64,000 nt of DNA from UBA4427 sp045106235 (GCA_045106235.1 JBGCEJ010000027.1:1-64000); one strand, 5' to 3'. Numbered from the stretch's first letter, positions 34,816 to 43,548 are shown. Notes: generated by a model from the sequence alone, not told the origin. Program-made: numbers and translations.

Positions 34816-35100
34816 ATGGATTTGAACATGAACGGTCCCTCTGAAGCTTCCACCGACTACATCGAAGAATTCGCACGTTTCGTGCGGACCGCTGCAGCGA
34901 AGCAGCCCGATCACCCCGACGGAAAGACGCTGAAAGCCTGGCTCGATCTCGCCGAGGCCTACCGCATCACTCAGGCGCTTCGAGAATGCGATGGCAATCG
35001 TTCAGCAGCCGCACGTCTGCTCGGGATCGGCCGACGCACGCTCTACGCAAAGATGGACAAGCTCAGTATCACGGCCACCTGGCGAATGACTTCGCCGTAA
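34816..35100 (+). CDS. Stand-alone Fis-type HTH protein (NtrC C-terminal-domain-like)
   Basis: A 94-residue DNA-binding protein. The C-terminal half AEAYRITQALRECDGNRSAAARLLGIGRRTLYAKMDKL (about residues 49-86, shown only as a continuous reading of the helix-turn-helix) is the Fis/NtrC-type HTH; the N-terminal half is helical and unassigned. It has no receiver and no AAA+ domain, so it cannot activate sigma-54 itself, yet its own promoter is sigma-54 type. It may be a small regulator or nucleoid protein in the nitrogen response, and lies head to head with glnB. Confidence 0.8.
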   Translation: MDLNMNGPSEASTDYIEEFARFVRTAAAKQPDHPDGKTLKAWLDLAEAYRITQALRECDGNRSAAARLLGIGRRTLYAKMDKLSITATWRMTSP

Positions 35101-35143
35101 GGCTGAGATCTCGATCCCCGGTAGCACCCACCCCATGAACAGA

Positions 35144-35180
35144 GAAAGGGCGCGGCGTCGTGAAGACACCGCGCCCTTTC
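35144..35180. terminator. Bidirectional terminator between Fis-type gene and porin 1
   Basis: A perfect 12-bp stem (35144-35155 with 35169-35180) and a T-run on the plus strand. It serves the rightward Fis-type gene and, in the other direction, the leftward porin 1. A near copy follows porin 2 at 36834-36872. Confidence 0.85.
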
Positions 35181-35292
35181 TTTTGACTTGCTCTTGAGGC
35201 TTGACCGTCGAACGATCGCGCCCACCAATGACTCGAGAAGCGGCCGTCACTCGGGCATGACGCGCACGCCCGAGCGAAGCCGATCTCAGAGA

Positions 35293-36576
35293 CTAGAACT
35301 CGTAGTAGAGTTCCCAGAACGCGACGAGCAGATCCTGATCGTCACCGCCCGTAAAGGCCAGCAGGTCCTCGTCGAGGCTGCGATCCCAACGACCTTCGAT
35401 GCGTGTCACGAGGTTATCCGTGAGGCGCTTGTCGGCCGTGAGCGTGAAGGTCACGAGTTCCGAGTCGCCATCCGGATCACCTGTATCCGTGAGCGAGTCT
35501 TCGAAATTCACGTACTCAACGCGCGTCGACAGACCCAGCGTGTCCGTCACTGCGAGACGACCCGCGAAGGCCGCACCGTAGGCATCACCATGGCCGGTGA
35601 AGTCTTCACCCGTCGAGTGCGCCCAGTCAAAGTTCGCCCAGAGGCTGAGGTTCTCGGTCGGATCCAGAGTCAAAACCACGTCGAAGACCGAGGTCACGCA
35701 GTCCGCACCGGTGCAGCTGCCATTCGACGTATCCGCGCCGTAGATTCCGCCCACGTTCAAACCAAAATTGTCGCCAGAGAACTGGAACTGTGCGTAGTAC
35801 GCCTTGTCGTTCGTTGAACTTGCGAAGGTGTCGCTATAGACCTCGTTGACGACGCCCGCGATAAAGCCAACGGAATCCGTGATCTGAGTCGAAGCGGATA
35901 CACCGGTATGCGTAACGGGCTGCAGACCAAACACGGCGCCCTGGGTGATGTTGAAGTTACCGTTGGCCTGGACGACTTCCGCGCCGAGCGGCGTTGCGAG
36001 GCGACCGAGCTGAAGCTCAACGCCATTGCCAATCGGGGCGAGGTACGACGCGTAGGCCGAGTAGAGCAGGAACTCATTTTCGTTTGAAGAACCCTGGGCC
36101 TCGGCCAGATGGCCGTAGACGAGATCAACATGCATCCCGCCGCGACTCTCCTCCGTCGCAGGCTTGTCGATCGAGAACCAAGCCTGGTCAAAGGAGAAAG
36201 TGTTCGAGTTCGGATGGCGGAAGGAATCATTGCCACCGATCAGGTCGTCGTCGATATCGGAACCGATGAGGCGGTAGTTAAAGGTACCTGCGACGACACC
36301 GGAGATGTCGAAGAGATCGCCGAAATGGCCGCCGGCCGACTTCAGGCCGTCTTCATTTTCAATCAGACCCGCTTCACTGAGCAGTCCTTGCTGCTGGCTA
36401 ACGGTGGTCTTTGCAGTTTCGAGCTCGGTGGAGGTCGCCTGCAGACGATCCTCCATTTCCGCCATTCGCTGCTCCATGAGCTTGAGCTGCTCCTGGACCG
36501 GATCGGCGACGGACGCCTGCGCCATGAGCAACACACTCATGAAAGCGGTGGCGACAAGGATCATGTTGGAACGCAT
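35293..36576 (-). CDS. Outer-membrane porin, OmpL-like (putative beta-barrel porin-2), copy 1
   Basis: A 427-residue outer-membrane protein. It has a signal peptide (MILVATAFMSVLLMAQASVADP), a short coiled-coil (EQLKLMEQRMAEMEDRLQ, about 28-45) and a beta-barrel of alternating strands ending in WELYYEF with terminal Phe, as required for outer-membrane insertion. The sequence fits the bbp2 (OmpL-like) family often found near nitrogen-regulation genes. AGGAG lies nine bases before the ATG, and a consensus sigma-54 promoter is 60-75 bases upstream. It is highly similar to the next gene along its whole length; only scattered positions differ. Confidence 0.9.
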   Translation of the reverse strand: MRSNMILVATAFMSVLLMAQASVADPVQEQLKLMEQRMAEMEDRLQATSTELETAKTTVSQQQGLLSEAGLIENEDGLKSAGGHFGDLFDISGVVAGTFNYRLIGSDIDDDLIGGNDSFRHPNSNTFSFDQAWFSIDKPATEESRGGMHVDLVYGHLAEAQGSSNENEFLLYSAYASYLAPIGNGVELQLGRLATPLGAEVVQANGNFNITQGAVFGLQPVTHTGVSASTQITDSVGFIAGVVNEVYSDTFASSTNDKAYYAQFQFSGDNFGLNVGGIYGADTSNGSCTGADCVTSVFDVVLTLDPTENLSLWANFDWAHSTGEDFTGHGDAYGAAFAGRLAVTDTLGLSTRVEYVNFEDSLTDTGDPDGDSELVTFTLTADKRLTDNLVTRIEGRWDRSLDEDLLAFTGGDDQDLLVAFWELYYEF

Positions 36577-36636
36577 TGAAATTCTCTCCTACTAGGTTGG
36601 CTGGGCCTTCACTTGAAGACCGCATCGCATCTAAGG

Positions 36637-36652
36637 AGCAAGTCGTGTGCCA
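36637..36652 (-). promoter_or_regulatory. Sigma-54 promoter of porin 1
   Basis: On the minus strand TGGCACA, four bases, TTGCT, with GG and GC separated by exactly 10 bases. The predicted transcript starts near 36626, giving a 50-base leader that contains AGGAG. No such site is seen upstream of porin 2. Confidence 0.85.
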
Positions 36653-36833
36653 ATCGGGAGTTCTGTCTAGAGGCGGATATCGCCCTTAAGAAGGTCATTG
36701 CGAGCAATCGACGACTCAAGCCTGCCTGAATTTGCCCGAGCCGTGTGCAGCCCTTGCAAGCGCGCAATGCAGATGTGTCACGAAGAGCGCGGTTGGGCCA
36801 TTTATTGGACTTGAACTCGGTCGCAGCCAAAAG

Positions 36834-36872
36834 AAAAGGCGCGACGTCCTGAAGACGCCGCGCCCTTTTTTT
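36834..36872 (-). terminator. Terminator of porin 2
   Basis: An 11-bp stem with one mismatch and a CTGAA loop, followed on the minus strand by TTTTCTTTT. The core matches the terminator downstream of porin 1, so the terminator was duplicated with the gene. Confidence 0.8.
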
Positions 36873-36974
36873 CTTTCGAACTTTTGCTCGAATGACTCTG
36901 GTTACCCGAGGGCCGCCGGAGTCCCCGCCTCATTCGGATGCGTCAGACGCGTCCGAATGGAGCGAGTTCAGCCC

Positions 36975-38255
36975 TTAGAACTCGTAGTAGAGTTCCCAGA
37001 ACGCCACGAGCAGGTCCTGATCGTCACCACCCGTGAAGGACAGGAGGTCCTCGTCAAGGCTGCGATCCCAGCGACCTTCGATGCGTGTCACGAGGTTATC
37101 CGTGAGGCGCTTGTCGGCCGTGAGCGTGAAGGTCACGAGCTCAGAGTCGCCATCGGGATCGCCCGTTGCCGTGAGGGAATCTTCCTGGTTCACGTACTCA
37201 ACGCGCGTCGCAACGCCCATCGAGTCGGTCACTGCGAGGCGACCCGCGAAGGCCGCGCCGAATGCGTCACCATGACCCGTGAAGTCTTCACCGGTCGAGT
37301 GGACCCAGTCGAAGTTACCCCAAAGGCTGAGGTTCTCGGTCGGGTCGAGCGTGATGACAACGTCGAACACGGACGTAACACAATCAGCACCGGTACATCG
37401 ACCGTTCGTGGTGTCCGAACCGTAGATGCCACCCACGTTCAGGCCGAAGTTGTCGCCCGAGAACTGGAACTGGTTGTAGTAGGCCTTGTCGTTCGTCGTG
37501 CTGCGGTACGTGTCGCTGTAGACCTCGTTCACAACACCCGCGACCACGGCGAGCTGATCCGTGAGCTGGGTCGAAACTTCGACACCGGTATGCGTCACCG
37601 GCTGCAGACCGAAGACTGCGCCCTGCGTGATGTTGAAGTTGCCATTGGCCTGAACGACTTCCGCGCCAAGCGGCGTGGCGAGACGACCAAGCTTCATCTC
37701 AACACCGTTGCCGATGGGAGCAAGGTACGAGGCGTAGGCCTGATAGAGGAGGATCTCGTCGTCGCCGGCCGAGCCCTGTGCTTCGGCGAGGTGACCGTAG
37801 ACGAGGTCTACGTGCATGCCGCCGCGGCTCTCTTCCGTCGCAGCCTTGTCGATCGAGAACCAAGCCTGATCGAAGGAGAACGTGTTCGAGTTCGGGTGGC
37901 GGAAGGAATCGTTGCCACCGATCAGGTCGTCGTCGATATCAGAACCGATGAGGCGGTAGTTGAACGTACCTGCGACAACGCCCGAGATGTCAACGAGGTC
38001 GCCGAAGTGGCCACCGGCCGACTTCAGGCCTTCTTCTTCAATAAGACCCGCTTCACTGAGCAGCCCCTGCTGCTGGTTGACGGTGTTCTTTGCGGTTTCG
38101 AGCTCGGTGGAGGTCGCCTGCAGACGATCCTCCATCTCCGCCATCCGCTGTTCCATGAGCTTAAGCTGCTCCTGGACCGGATCGGCGACGGCCGCGTGCG
38201 CCATGAGCAAAACACTCGTGACGACCGTGGCAACGGTGATCATGTTGGAACGCAT
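36975..38255 (-). CDS. Outer-membrane porin, OmpL-like (putative beta-barrel porin-2), copy 2
   Basis: A 426-residue porin that aligns end to end with the preceding gene: same signal peptide type (MITVATVVTSVLLMAHAAVADP), coiled-coil EQLKLMEQRMAEMEDRLQ, and C-terminus WELYYEF. Differences cluster in a few barrel loops, for example VSTQLTDQLAVVAGVVNEV against ASTQITDSVGFIAGVVNEV, and YRSTTNDKAYYNQF against FASSTNDKAYYAQF. It has AGGAG upstream but no sigma-54 site; instead three ACTCACG repeats lie about 165 bases upstream. The pair therefore probably makes similar pores under different control. Confidence 0.9.
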   Translation of the reverse strand: MRSNMITVATVVTSVLLMAHAAVADPVQEQLKLMEQRMAEMEDRLQATSTELETAKNTVNQQQGLLSEAGLIEEEGLKSAGGHFGDLVDISGVVAGTFNYRLIGSDIDDDLIGGNDSFRHPNSNTFSFDQAWFSIDKAATEESRGGMHVDLVYGHLAEAQGSAGDDEILLYQAYASYLAPIGNGVEMKLGRLATPLGAEVVQANGNFNITQGAVFGLQPVTHTGVEVSTQLTDQLAVVAGVVNEVYSDTYRSTTNDKAYYNQFQFSGDNFGLNVGGIYGSDTTNGRCTGADCVTSVFDVVITLDPTENLSLWGNFDWVHSTGEDFTGHGDAFGAAFAGRLAVTDSMGVATRVEYVNQEDSLTATGDPDGDSELVTFTLTADKRLTDNLVTRIEGRWDRSLDEDLLSFTGGDDQDLLVAFWELYYEF

Positions 38256-39145
38256 TGGGAATCTCTCCTACTAGGTTGGCTAAGGATCCACTCGAAGCCA
38301 TTGTGTCCCGAAAGTCGGGAACCCAAATCACTTGCGAGGGAACTATGCGGGGTGTGGTACCCCGGCTTTTCGACTTCGCTTCGCTGCGAAGAAGAACTGT
38401 GCAGAGTTCGCGTTCCGGTACTCACGGGATGAGAACTCACGAAATGCGTACTCACGGAAGAACAATTCTCGTGCTGAGGCCGCTCTGAAACCGCGGATCG
38501 ACCCTGCGGGTCAGCCTGTCGGTCAAGGGGCGATTCGGCGCGATTGCATACAATCGAAAAAAACTGTCTGCGCGAAGCTGCTCGCACTCTCGCCAATGCC
38601 TGCACACTGGAAATGCGAGGAAGAGAAGAGCGACACATTTTTCCTGAAATCTTTTGGCCACGCGCCTCGCGGGGAGTGCGAGAGAGACGTGCTGTTTCTT
38701 CTCCAACGAGCCGAAACGAGCCCAGACGCGCGGAACGATTCACGCCGCAGTTCGCAGCATCGAAGCCGGCGAGAAGTTCCGTCTGTGTTAGGCGGCCCTG
38801 AAGCCCATCCGAACGCTTCGCTTCCGCGAGCTTCGTTTCGCCGCCGTCGCGTGCGCAGAGCGCTCCAGCCGTATCGAGCGTCAGACGCTGGATAGACCGC
38901 GATTCAAGGCTTTTAAGGATGGCTCGCACGACGAGTCAATGCTCCGACGGGGGGTCGATTGCATTTGATGCGATTTGGGTCGGATGCGCTCATGGCTTCC
39001 GAGTTCAAACTCGCGTTGGTTACTCCGTACTCATTGAGTCCACTCAAAAAGTACATTCAACAGGTAGTCGGCGGGGGGCCTCGGCGCGGCGCTTATTCTC
39101 AAACCATCATCTGAATAAGAAATAGGTTCCGCGCTGAAGTGAAAT
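38256..39145. other. Long intergenic region upstream of porin 2
   Basis: About 890 bases without a credible gene: short frames on both strands lack ribosome sites and recognisable sequence. It contains the ACTCACG direct repeats (38420-38456) and is poorer in GC towards 39060-39170. Confidence 0.55.
38420..38456. repeat. Three ACTCACG direct repeats with 15-bp period
   Basis: ACTCACG occurs at 38420-38426, 38435-38441 and 38450-38456, spaced exactly 15 bp, with partly conserved spacers (GGATGAGA, AAATGCGT). The spacing resembles iterated binding sites on nearly one helix face and a half. It lies about 165-200 bases upstream of porin 2. Confidence 0.5.
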
Positions 39146-39832
39146 TTATAGCACACCGTCAGAATTCAAAAGGGAAATTGCTTTGACCGTCCGGGGGCAA
39201 AGGTCCAATTGAATCTCCTCCTCAACCGCCGCCAGCTCCTGAAAATCTGTCGCCACGTCCAAATCAAACACCGAACCGGTCTGCTCAAGTCGCAGCTTTT
39301 TTGCCGCAGAAAACTGGATCGTCTGATCGAGAACCCGCTCAGTCGACATCGGGAGGTTGAAGAGTTCGGGGTGAGGAGACCGCATGCCGACTACGGCATA
39401 TCCCCCACCCTGGTCCGGCGAGAGTGCGATGTCGGCGCCCTCATCGAGAAACCGCATCGCATCTTCGAAAGTCTTGCTCCCGATCGCCGGACTATCACTC
39501 CCGCGGAGAAGAACCCGCTCCGCACCACTGCCGAACGCTTCTGCGAACGCGTTCGCCATTCTCTCACCAAGGCCCGTTCCCCGCTGTGCCTGCAACCGAA
39601 AACCCGCAGGGACGAGGGGCAAAATATCTGCCAAGCCCTCGGGTGGATCGAAAGCGAGGACGGGCTCAAGACCCAAATCCGCCGCGAACCCGAGACTCGC
39701 CTCGAGTACGTCGGCGAGCATCTCGGCGTAGAGGTCAGCGCTCTGGATCAGCGAGAGAGGCGGCGAAAGCCGTGTTTTGACGCGTCCAGGCTGAGGAACT
39801 TTGCCGAAGACGATCAGCCAGCCCCGACTCAA
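39146..39832 (-). CDS. TIGR04282/DUF2064-family glycosyltransferase
   Basis: A 228-residue protein with the family opening LIVFGKVPQPGRVKTRLSPPL (about 6-26) and the later LLRGSDSPAIGSKTFEDAM, SPDQGGGYAVVGMR and PMSTERVLDQT blocks of the GT-A fold DUF2064 proteins. They are annotated as glycosyltransferases and in some genomes occur with arsenosugar genes, which are not seen here. Its start overlaps the YgfZ stop by four bases, so it is last in the dodecin-NTP transferase-YgfZ run. Confidence 0.85.
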   Translation of the reverse strand: MSRGWLIVFGKVPQPGRVKTRLSPPLSLIQSADLYAEMLADVLEASLGFAADLGLEPVLAFDPPEGLADILPLVPAGFRLQAQRGTGLGERMANAFAEAFGSGAERVLLRGSDSPAIGSKTFEDAMRFLDEGADIALSPDQGGGYAVVGMRSPHPELFNLPMSTERVLDQTIQFSAAKKLRLEQTGSVFDLDVATDFQELAAVEEEIQLDLCPRTVKAISLLNSDGVL

Positions 39833-40941
39833 GCGGGCTTCTGCCCAGAGGAGACGTCGGGGCCATCGTCCGATTTTTCCGACTGCTCCGAAACCGTACG
39901 CGCAAGCCCTGCGACCAGAGGCAGCTCGGCAACAACGGCTTCATGCCCGTCGCCCGAGCCCAGCACAACGCGCGCCCCCGCCTCTGCATGCTCTCGCCTA
40001 ACAAAACCCAAAGCAATCGCACCTTCCGTCGGCGAAACTACGGCCGAGGTCACTCGTCCGGTCTTTCGGTCTCCGGCCTTGAGTTCGACCCCGGCCTCCG
40101 GAAGTGAGGCCGACTCGGACAAGCGCAGCCCGACCAAGAGATGATTCACTTGCCCGCGTGAGCGCAACCGGGCCACGATCTCTTGCCCGACATAACATCC
40201 CTTATCCGTCGCGATCGCATCTTCGAGCCGAGCCTCCGGCGGCAACACCCCGAGTAGCTCTGACTCAAGATCAGGAATCCCCGCTTCCACCCGCAGCACT
40301 TCCAGTGCTGCGTCATCTCCCAGGCCAAATCCAGGCAGCAGGCCCGCTTCGACGGCATCCCGCGCCGTACCCGCCAGCGCCTCTCCAAGGGCCTCGCCCG
40401 AGCTTGCCGGCACACGCACCTGAAAAGCCGATTCGCCACTGAACCCAAAGCCGGCGATCATCGCGCTCACCCCAAGACGCTCGAAGCTCGTTTCGCACCA
40501 CTGATCGGCCCCGGGCAGCGCCGAATCGGCGCCTTCCCCTAAGAACCTCTCAAGCAGTACCGAAGCGCATGGTCCCTCGATACCCCAGGCGCTGAACTCC
40601 GCGCTCCGGTCTACAAGTTCGACGTCGTCCGCGATAATGAATCGCTCAAGCGCCTCCTTGATATTCGCGATCTGACCCGCAGCGCTCTCGATCCAAAAAG
40701 AATCCCGAAGCTTCCCCACATGCAGATCCGCAACGATCGCCCCACGATTCGTCAACAAGGTCGCATAGCATCCCGCACCTTCCGGCCCCTTCGAAAGTGC
40801 CGAGACATCGCCAGAAATCATGCCGTCGAGCCAGCGCTCACGATCGCCACCTCGGACTTCGATCAAGCCGCGCGAATCCATTGGGAAAAGTCCGACGCCC
40901 TGGCGAACAGCGGCCACCGCGTCAGCCCTGCTCATGCCCAT
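39829..40941 (-). CDS. ygfZ: Folate-binding YgfZ-family protein (Fe-S cluster maintenance)
   Basis: 370 residues from ATG 40941, with GAGGAG seven bases upstream; a second ATG lies six bases in. It shows GcvT-like folds and the family signature KGCYVGQEIVARLRSRGQV (about 240-258), whose Cys is essential in YgfZ. YgfZ uses a folate to help assemble or repair certain Fe-S enzymes. It overlaps the stop of the NTP-transferase gene by 20 bases and the glycosyltransferase start by four, so the run is tightly coupled. BioB is an Fe-S enzyme elsewhere in the window, but no direct link is shown. Confidence 0.9.
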   Translation of the reverse strand: MGMSRADAVAAVRQGVGLFPMDSRGLIEVRGGDRERWLDGMISGDVSALSKGPEGAGCYATLLTNRGAIVADLHVGKLRDSFWIESAAGQIANIKEALERFIIADDVELVDRSAEFSAWGIEGPCASVLLERFLGEGADSALPGADQWCETSFERLGVSAMIAGFGFSGESAFQVRVPASSGEALGEALAGTARDAVEAGLLPGFGLGDDAALEVLRVEAGIPDLESELLGVLPPEARLEDAIATDKGCYVGQEIVARLRSRGQVNHLLVGLRLSESASLPEAGVELKAGDRKTGRVTSAVVSPTEGAIALGFVRREHAEAGARVVLGSGDGHEAVVAELPLVAGLARTVSEQSEKSDDGPDVSSGQKPA

Positions 40942-41977
40942 CCTTTTTCTCCTCTTGGCTCTCGCCCTCGCCTGCCCCCATGCCCGTCGCCAGACCCGCC
41001 GGCCCGCCCGGAGGCCCGTAGAGCGCGAGCGAGCGAGCCTGCTGGTCCTGGGACCATTCCTGATACCGCTCGCAGATCGCGTCGTATTCTTCTTCCGTAT
41101 CGACGTCGAGTGCGCAGCCGCCGCTCTCCGTAACCGCCAAAGCGAAGCGCGTATCCAGAATTTTGCAGATCGTTCTCTCGTTGATGTCGAGCGTGACCGG
41201 GCGCGCGAGAATGCGAGCGAGCCCCCGGTATCCATTTCGGTCCGCGATGCCCGCAAAATGCATCATGCTGAAAAGCACGGCGATCTTGATCCCACCGACC
41301 CGGTCCAGCAACAAGCGCATCGTCAACGTAAACATGTTCCAGAAGCGGCGCTGATGCCGCATCTCATACATTTCTTCGATTCGATCTAGGCGTCCGATCC
41401 GCCCCGGGCGTGCGTAGTGGAGATTGTTCTGGCGAAAGCGGCCGTCCGCCAAATTGAAGTAGGCGACCTTGATCCCCGTCTCGCCCGGCTGCGTCGGTCG
41501 AAACACATCAAGGGATTCCGCCGGACAAAGCCCGAGCACGTAATCCTTGTCGATGGACTTCGCCTTTTGCACGAAGGCCGAAATTTCCTGGGGCGTCGCA
41601 AGAGGAACATCACCCGACAGATAAAGCACCTCATGGTCGAGCTCTGCTTCAGTCTCGGGATCGCGCCCTTCAGCCACGTCGCCGGTCAGCGTCCGCCGAT
41701 AGGTTTCCCACGCATTCGAGATCAAGTCCCGCTGCTGCGGCACGATATAGAGCGGCTTGGTGAGCGCCGCTCGAAAATCGGCGTCGCCTAAGGCTGCCTC
41801 TAGACGCCCGGGATCGCCGACGACCCAAACCGCATCGATCTCGGGAACAGGCTGCAGCGTCCGCACGACATGCGCCACCAGCGCGAGCCCCTCGACCTCG
41901 AGATAGATCTTGCTCTTGCCGTAGACCGCCTTCGCCGCACGGCTATCCCCGGCTGTCACGATCGCCGGCATGCCCAA
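40922..41977 (-). CDS. MobA-like NTP transferase domain protein
   Basis: A 351-residue cytoplasmic protein. The N-terminus GMPAIVTAGDSRAAKAVYGKSKIYLEVEG fits a nucleotidyltransferase of the MobA/GlmU type (loop at 8-20, Lys in KSK), and LYLSGDVPLATPQE carries the metal-binding Asp. The C-terminal part (ALAVTESGGCALDVDTEEEYDAICERYQEW) has a typical end for this fold. The central 80 residues (YARPGRIGRLDRIEEMYEMR onward) are not familiar. The nucleotide and acceptor are unknown. The two dodecin genes end two bases upstream. Confidence 0.75.
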   Translation of the reverse strand: MGMPAIVTAGDSRAAKAVYGKSKIYLEVEGLALVAHVVRTLQPVPEIDAVWVVGDPGRLEAALGDADFRAALTKPLYIVPQQRDLISNAWETYRRTLTGDVAEGRDPETEAELDHEVLYLSGDVPLATPQEISAFVQKAKSIDKDYVLGLCPAESLDVFRPTQPGETGIKVAYFNLADGRFRQNNLHYARPGRIGRLDRIEEMYEMRHQRRFWNMFTLTMRLLLDRVGGIKIAVLFSMMHFAGIADRNGYRGLARILARPVTLDINERTICKILDTRFALAVTESGGCALDVDTEEEYDAICERYQEWSQDQQARSLALYGPPGGPAGLATGMGAGEGESQEEKKDGHEQG

Positions 41978-41979
41978 AA

Positions 41980-42195
41980 TCAGTCGCCCTCCGACTCTTC
42001 GAGGAGAAAGATCACCTGCAGCGTCACCAAGAACTCAACGATCTCGCCGTCTTCAACACGCGCTTTTTCTTCGATGACTTTGATGCCGGTGATTCCGCGC
42101 AGCGTTTTACTCGCCCGTTCAAAGCCGAGCTCGGCGGCCTCCTGCCAACTCTTCGTGGACGCAGACGTAATCGTTGAAACCGAAGCAATTGCCAT
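41980..42195 (-). CDS. Dodecin-family protein, copy 1
   Basis: 71 residues: SVSTITSASTKSWQEAAELGFERASKTLRGITGIKVIEE and VEDGEIVEFLVTLQVIFLLEE give the beta-alpha-beta-beta pattern of dodecins, small dodecameric flavin- or CoA-binding proteins. The tryptophan that stacks on flavin in typical dodecins aligns with Gly/Ile in TGIKV, so flavin binding of the classic kind is doubtful. The ATG at 42195 overlaps the TAA of the next dodecin by one base (TAATG), so the two are translated together. Confidence 0.85.
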   Translation of the reverse strand: MAIASVSTITSASTKSWQEAAELGFERASKTLRGITGIKVIEEKARVEDGEIVEFLVTLQVIFLLEESEGD

Positions 42196-42416
42196 TACCA
42201 GTGGGTCTCCGACCAGGGCGCCATATCGAAGGTCAGACGCAGATGAACACGATACTCGGCGATTCCGCCCTCTTCGACCTTGAGTCGCTTCTCGACGACC
42301 TCGATTCCTGTAATGCCGCGCAGCGTCCGATTGGCACGCGTCAGCACCGACTGGGCGGCGTCTTCGAAACTCGATGGACTCGATCCGATGATTTGACTGA
42401 CTTTGCTGACCCACAT
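42195..42416 (-). CDS. Dodecin-family protein, copy 2
   Basis: 73 residues from ATG 42416. SKVSQIIGSSPSSFEDAAQSVLTRANRTLRGITGIEVVEKR and EEGGIAEYRVHLRLTF match the dodecin pattern; it shares TLRGITGI with copy 1 but is otherwise clearly different, about half identical. It too lacks the flavin-stacking Trp. The frame is open to 42545, but the earlier part is not dodecin-like; GGAAGGGAAG stands upstream of the chosen start. The pair may form mixed dodecamers. Confidence 0.8.
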   Translation of the reverse strand: MWVSKVSQIIGSSPSSFEDAAQSVLTRANRTLRGITGIEVVEKRLKVEEGGIAEYRVHLRLTFDMAPWSETHW

Positions 42417-42596
42417 CTCGAGATTCTTCCCTTCCAAGCAGTCCCGTTCTCGGGACGCGCGACTCTGTTCGAATCTAGCGCGACGCCCAGAGCTGTGCCT
42501 CGACTCGGAGATCCGCTCCCCACAACGAAGGCCCGTCTCTGGCATACTCCGTGAAATTCCCCATTTACGCCCCAGCGGATCAACCTGATCAGCGCA

Positions 42597-43445
42597 ATGC
42601 CTTCTTCCTCTTCAACTCGGCCCATCACGCGCGAAAAGCTCAGCGTCGGCCTCCGAATCCTGGATGCCGCAAGCTTCTCGAGCGCCCTCGCCGCGACGCT
42701 CGGCGCGGGGCTCAGCCTCTCGGTCAGTCAGCTACTTGGCGCAAGCGACGCGGCACGATCAGCGCTCCTCGTCGCCGCCGGCGCCTTCATCATCTACAGC
42801 CTCGATCGCTTGCGAGACGCAAGGCGAGACGCCACAACCTCGCCGCTTCGAACCGCCTTCATTGAGCGCCATCGCAGACTCCTCTCTGCTGCCACAATCG
42901 GAGCCGCCCTCCTCCTCGCGATCAGTCTCGCGGGCGCCCCGCTTCGCACATGGGCGCTTTGCGCGGCCATCGGCGGCGTGGGCTTCTTTCATCGTCGACT
43001 GAAAGACCGGGCACTTCTAAAAACCCTTTACGTCTCCGCGGCCTGGACCCTCGGCCTCGTCGGGCCCCCCGTCCTCGCCGCTCGCGGCGCAGTCGCAACG
43101 CGCACAGCGGTCGGACTCTCGCTGATCCTCTTCCTCACACTGCTCGCCAATTTGGTCGCTTCGAATCTGCGGGACAATGAGACACAGCTCCTGCGGAACG
43201 ACCCCCGACGCGCGCTCTGGATTGCCCGTTGCTTCACCATCGCGGGGGCAGCGCTCGCCCTTGGCTGGAATTTCAGCGGCTCCCCGACGACGCAAACGCT
43301 CTACCCCGCCGTCTGGATTCCCCTCGCGGAACTCGCGGCTCTCGCTGGCTTTCGCCAAAGCGAGCGCTACGGACACCTCATCGTCGACGGGGCTCTGTTG
43401 CTGGGCGCCCTCGCAACGCTTAGCCACCTCCAGCTGTTCCGTTAG
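42597..43445 (+). CDS. UbiA-like polytopic membrane protein
   Basis: A 282-residue protein with about eight hydrophobic segments. Two polar loops resemble the Asp-rich motifs of UbiA-superfamily prenyltransferases: YSLDRLRDARRD (about 67-78) and ASNLRDNETQLLRND (about 188-202), each after a membrane helix. The match is partial, so an aromatic prenyltransferase is only a suggestion. No ribosome site is evident before the ATG. It is divergent from the dodecin operon. Confidence 0.6.
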   Translation: MPSSSSTRPITREKLSVGLRILDAASFSSALAATLGAGLSLSVSQLLGASDAARSALLVAAGAFIIYSLDRLRDARRDATTSPLRTAFIERHRRLLSAATIGAALLLAISLAGAPLRTWALCAAIGGVGFFHRRLKDRALLKTLYVSAAWTLGLVGPPVLAARGAVATRTAVGLSLILFLTLLANLVASNLRDNETQLLRNDPRRALWIARCFTIAGAALALGWNFSGSPTTQTLYPAVWIPLAELAALAGFRQSERYGHLIVDGALLLGALATLSHLQLFR

Positions 43446-43482
43446 AGCGAGTCCGCTTCGAGAAAATCCGCGCACGGCTCCG

Positions 43483-43548
43483 CGCCGACACAAAACTCCA
43501 GCACAGGGCTCCCACACAAGGCTCCGACACAAAACTCCGACACAAAAA
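43483..43548. repeat. Degenerate tandem repeats of a CTCCGACACAAA-like unit
   Basis: Between the UbiA-like gene and the tRNA, units such as GCGCCGACACAAAA, CTCCAGCACAGGG, CTCCCACACAAGG, CTCCGACACAAAA and CTCCGACACAAAA follow each other. They probably arose by slippage. Confidence 0.5.

Larger units (their letters stand above)
36577..36974. other. Spacer between the two porin genes
   Basis: About 400 bases with no gene. It holds the porin 1 leader and sigma-54 promoter (36577-36652), the terminator of porin 2 (36834-36872), and otherwise nothing I recognise. Confidence 0.6.

Noticed and set aside
38332..38929. Frames of up to 229 residues on both strands upstream of porin 2
   Set aside because: They lack ribosome sites, contain runs of Arg/Ser typical of non-coding frames, and match no family.
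43483..43548. CRISPR-like repeats near the tRNA
   Set aside because: Units are short, degenerate and have no spacers; there are no cas genes in the window.
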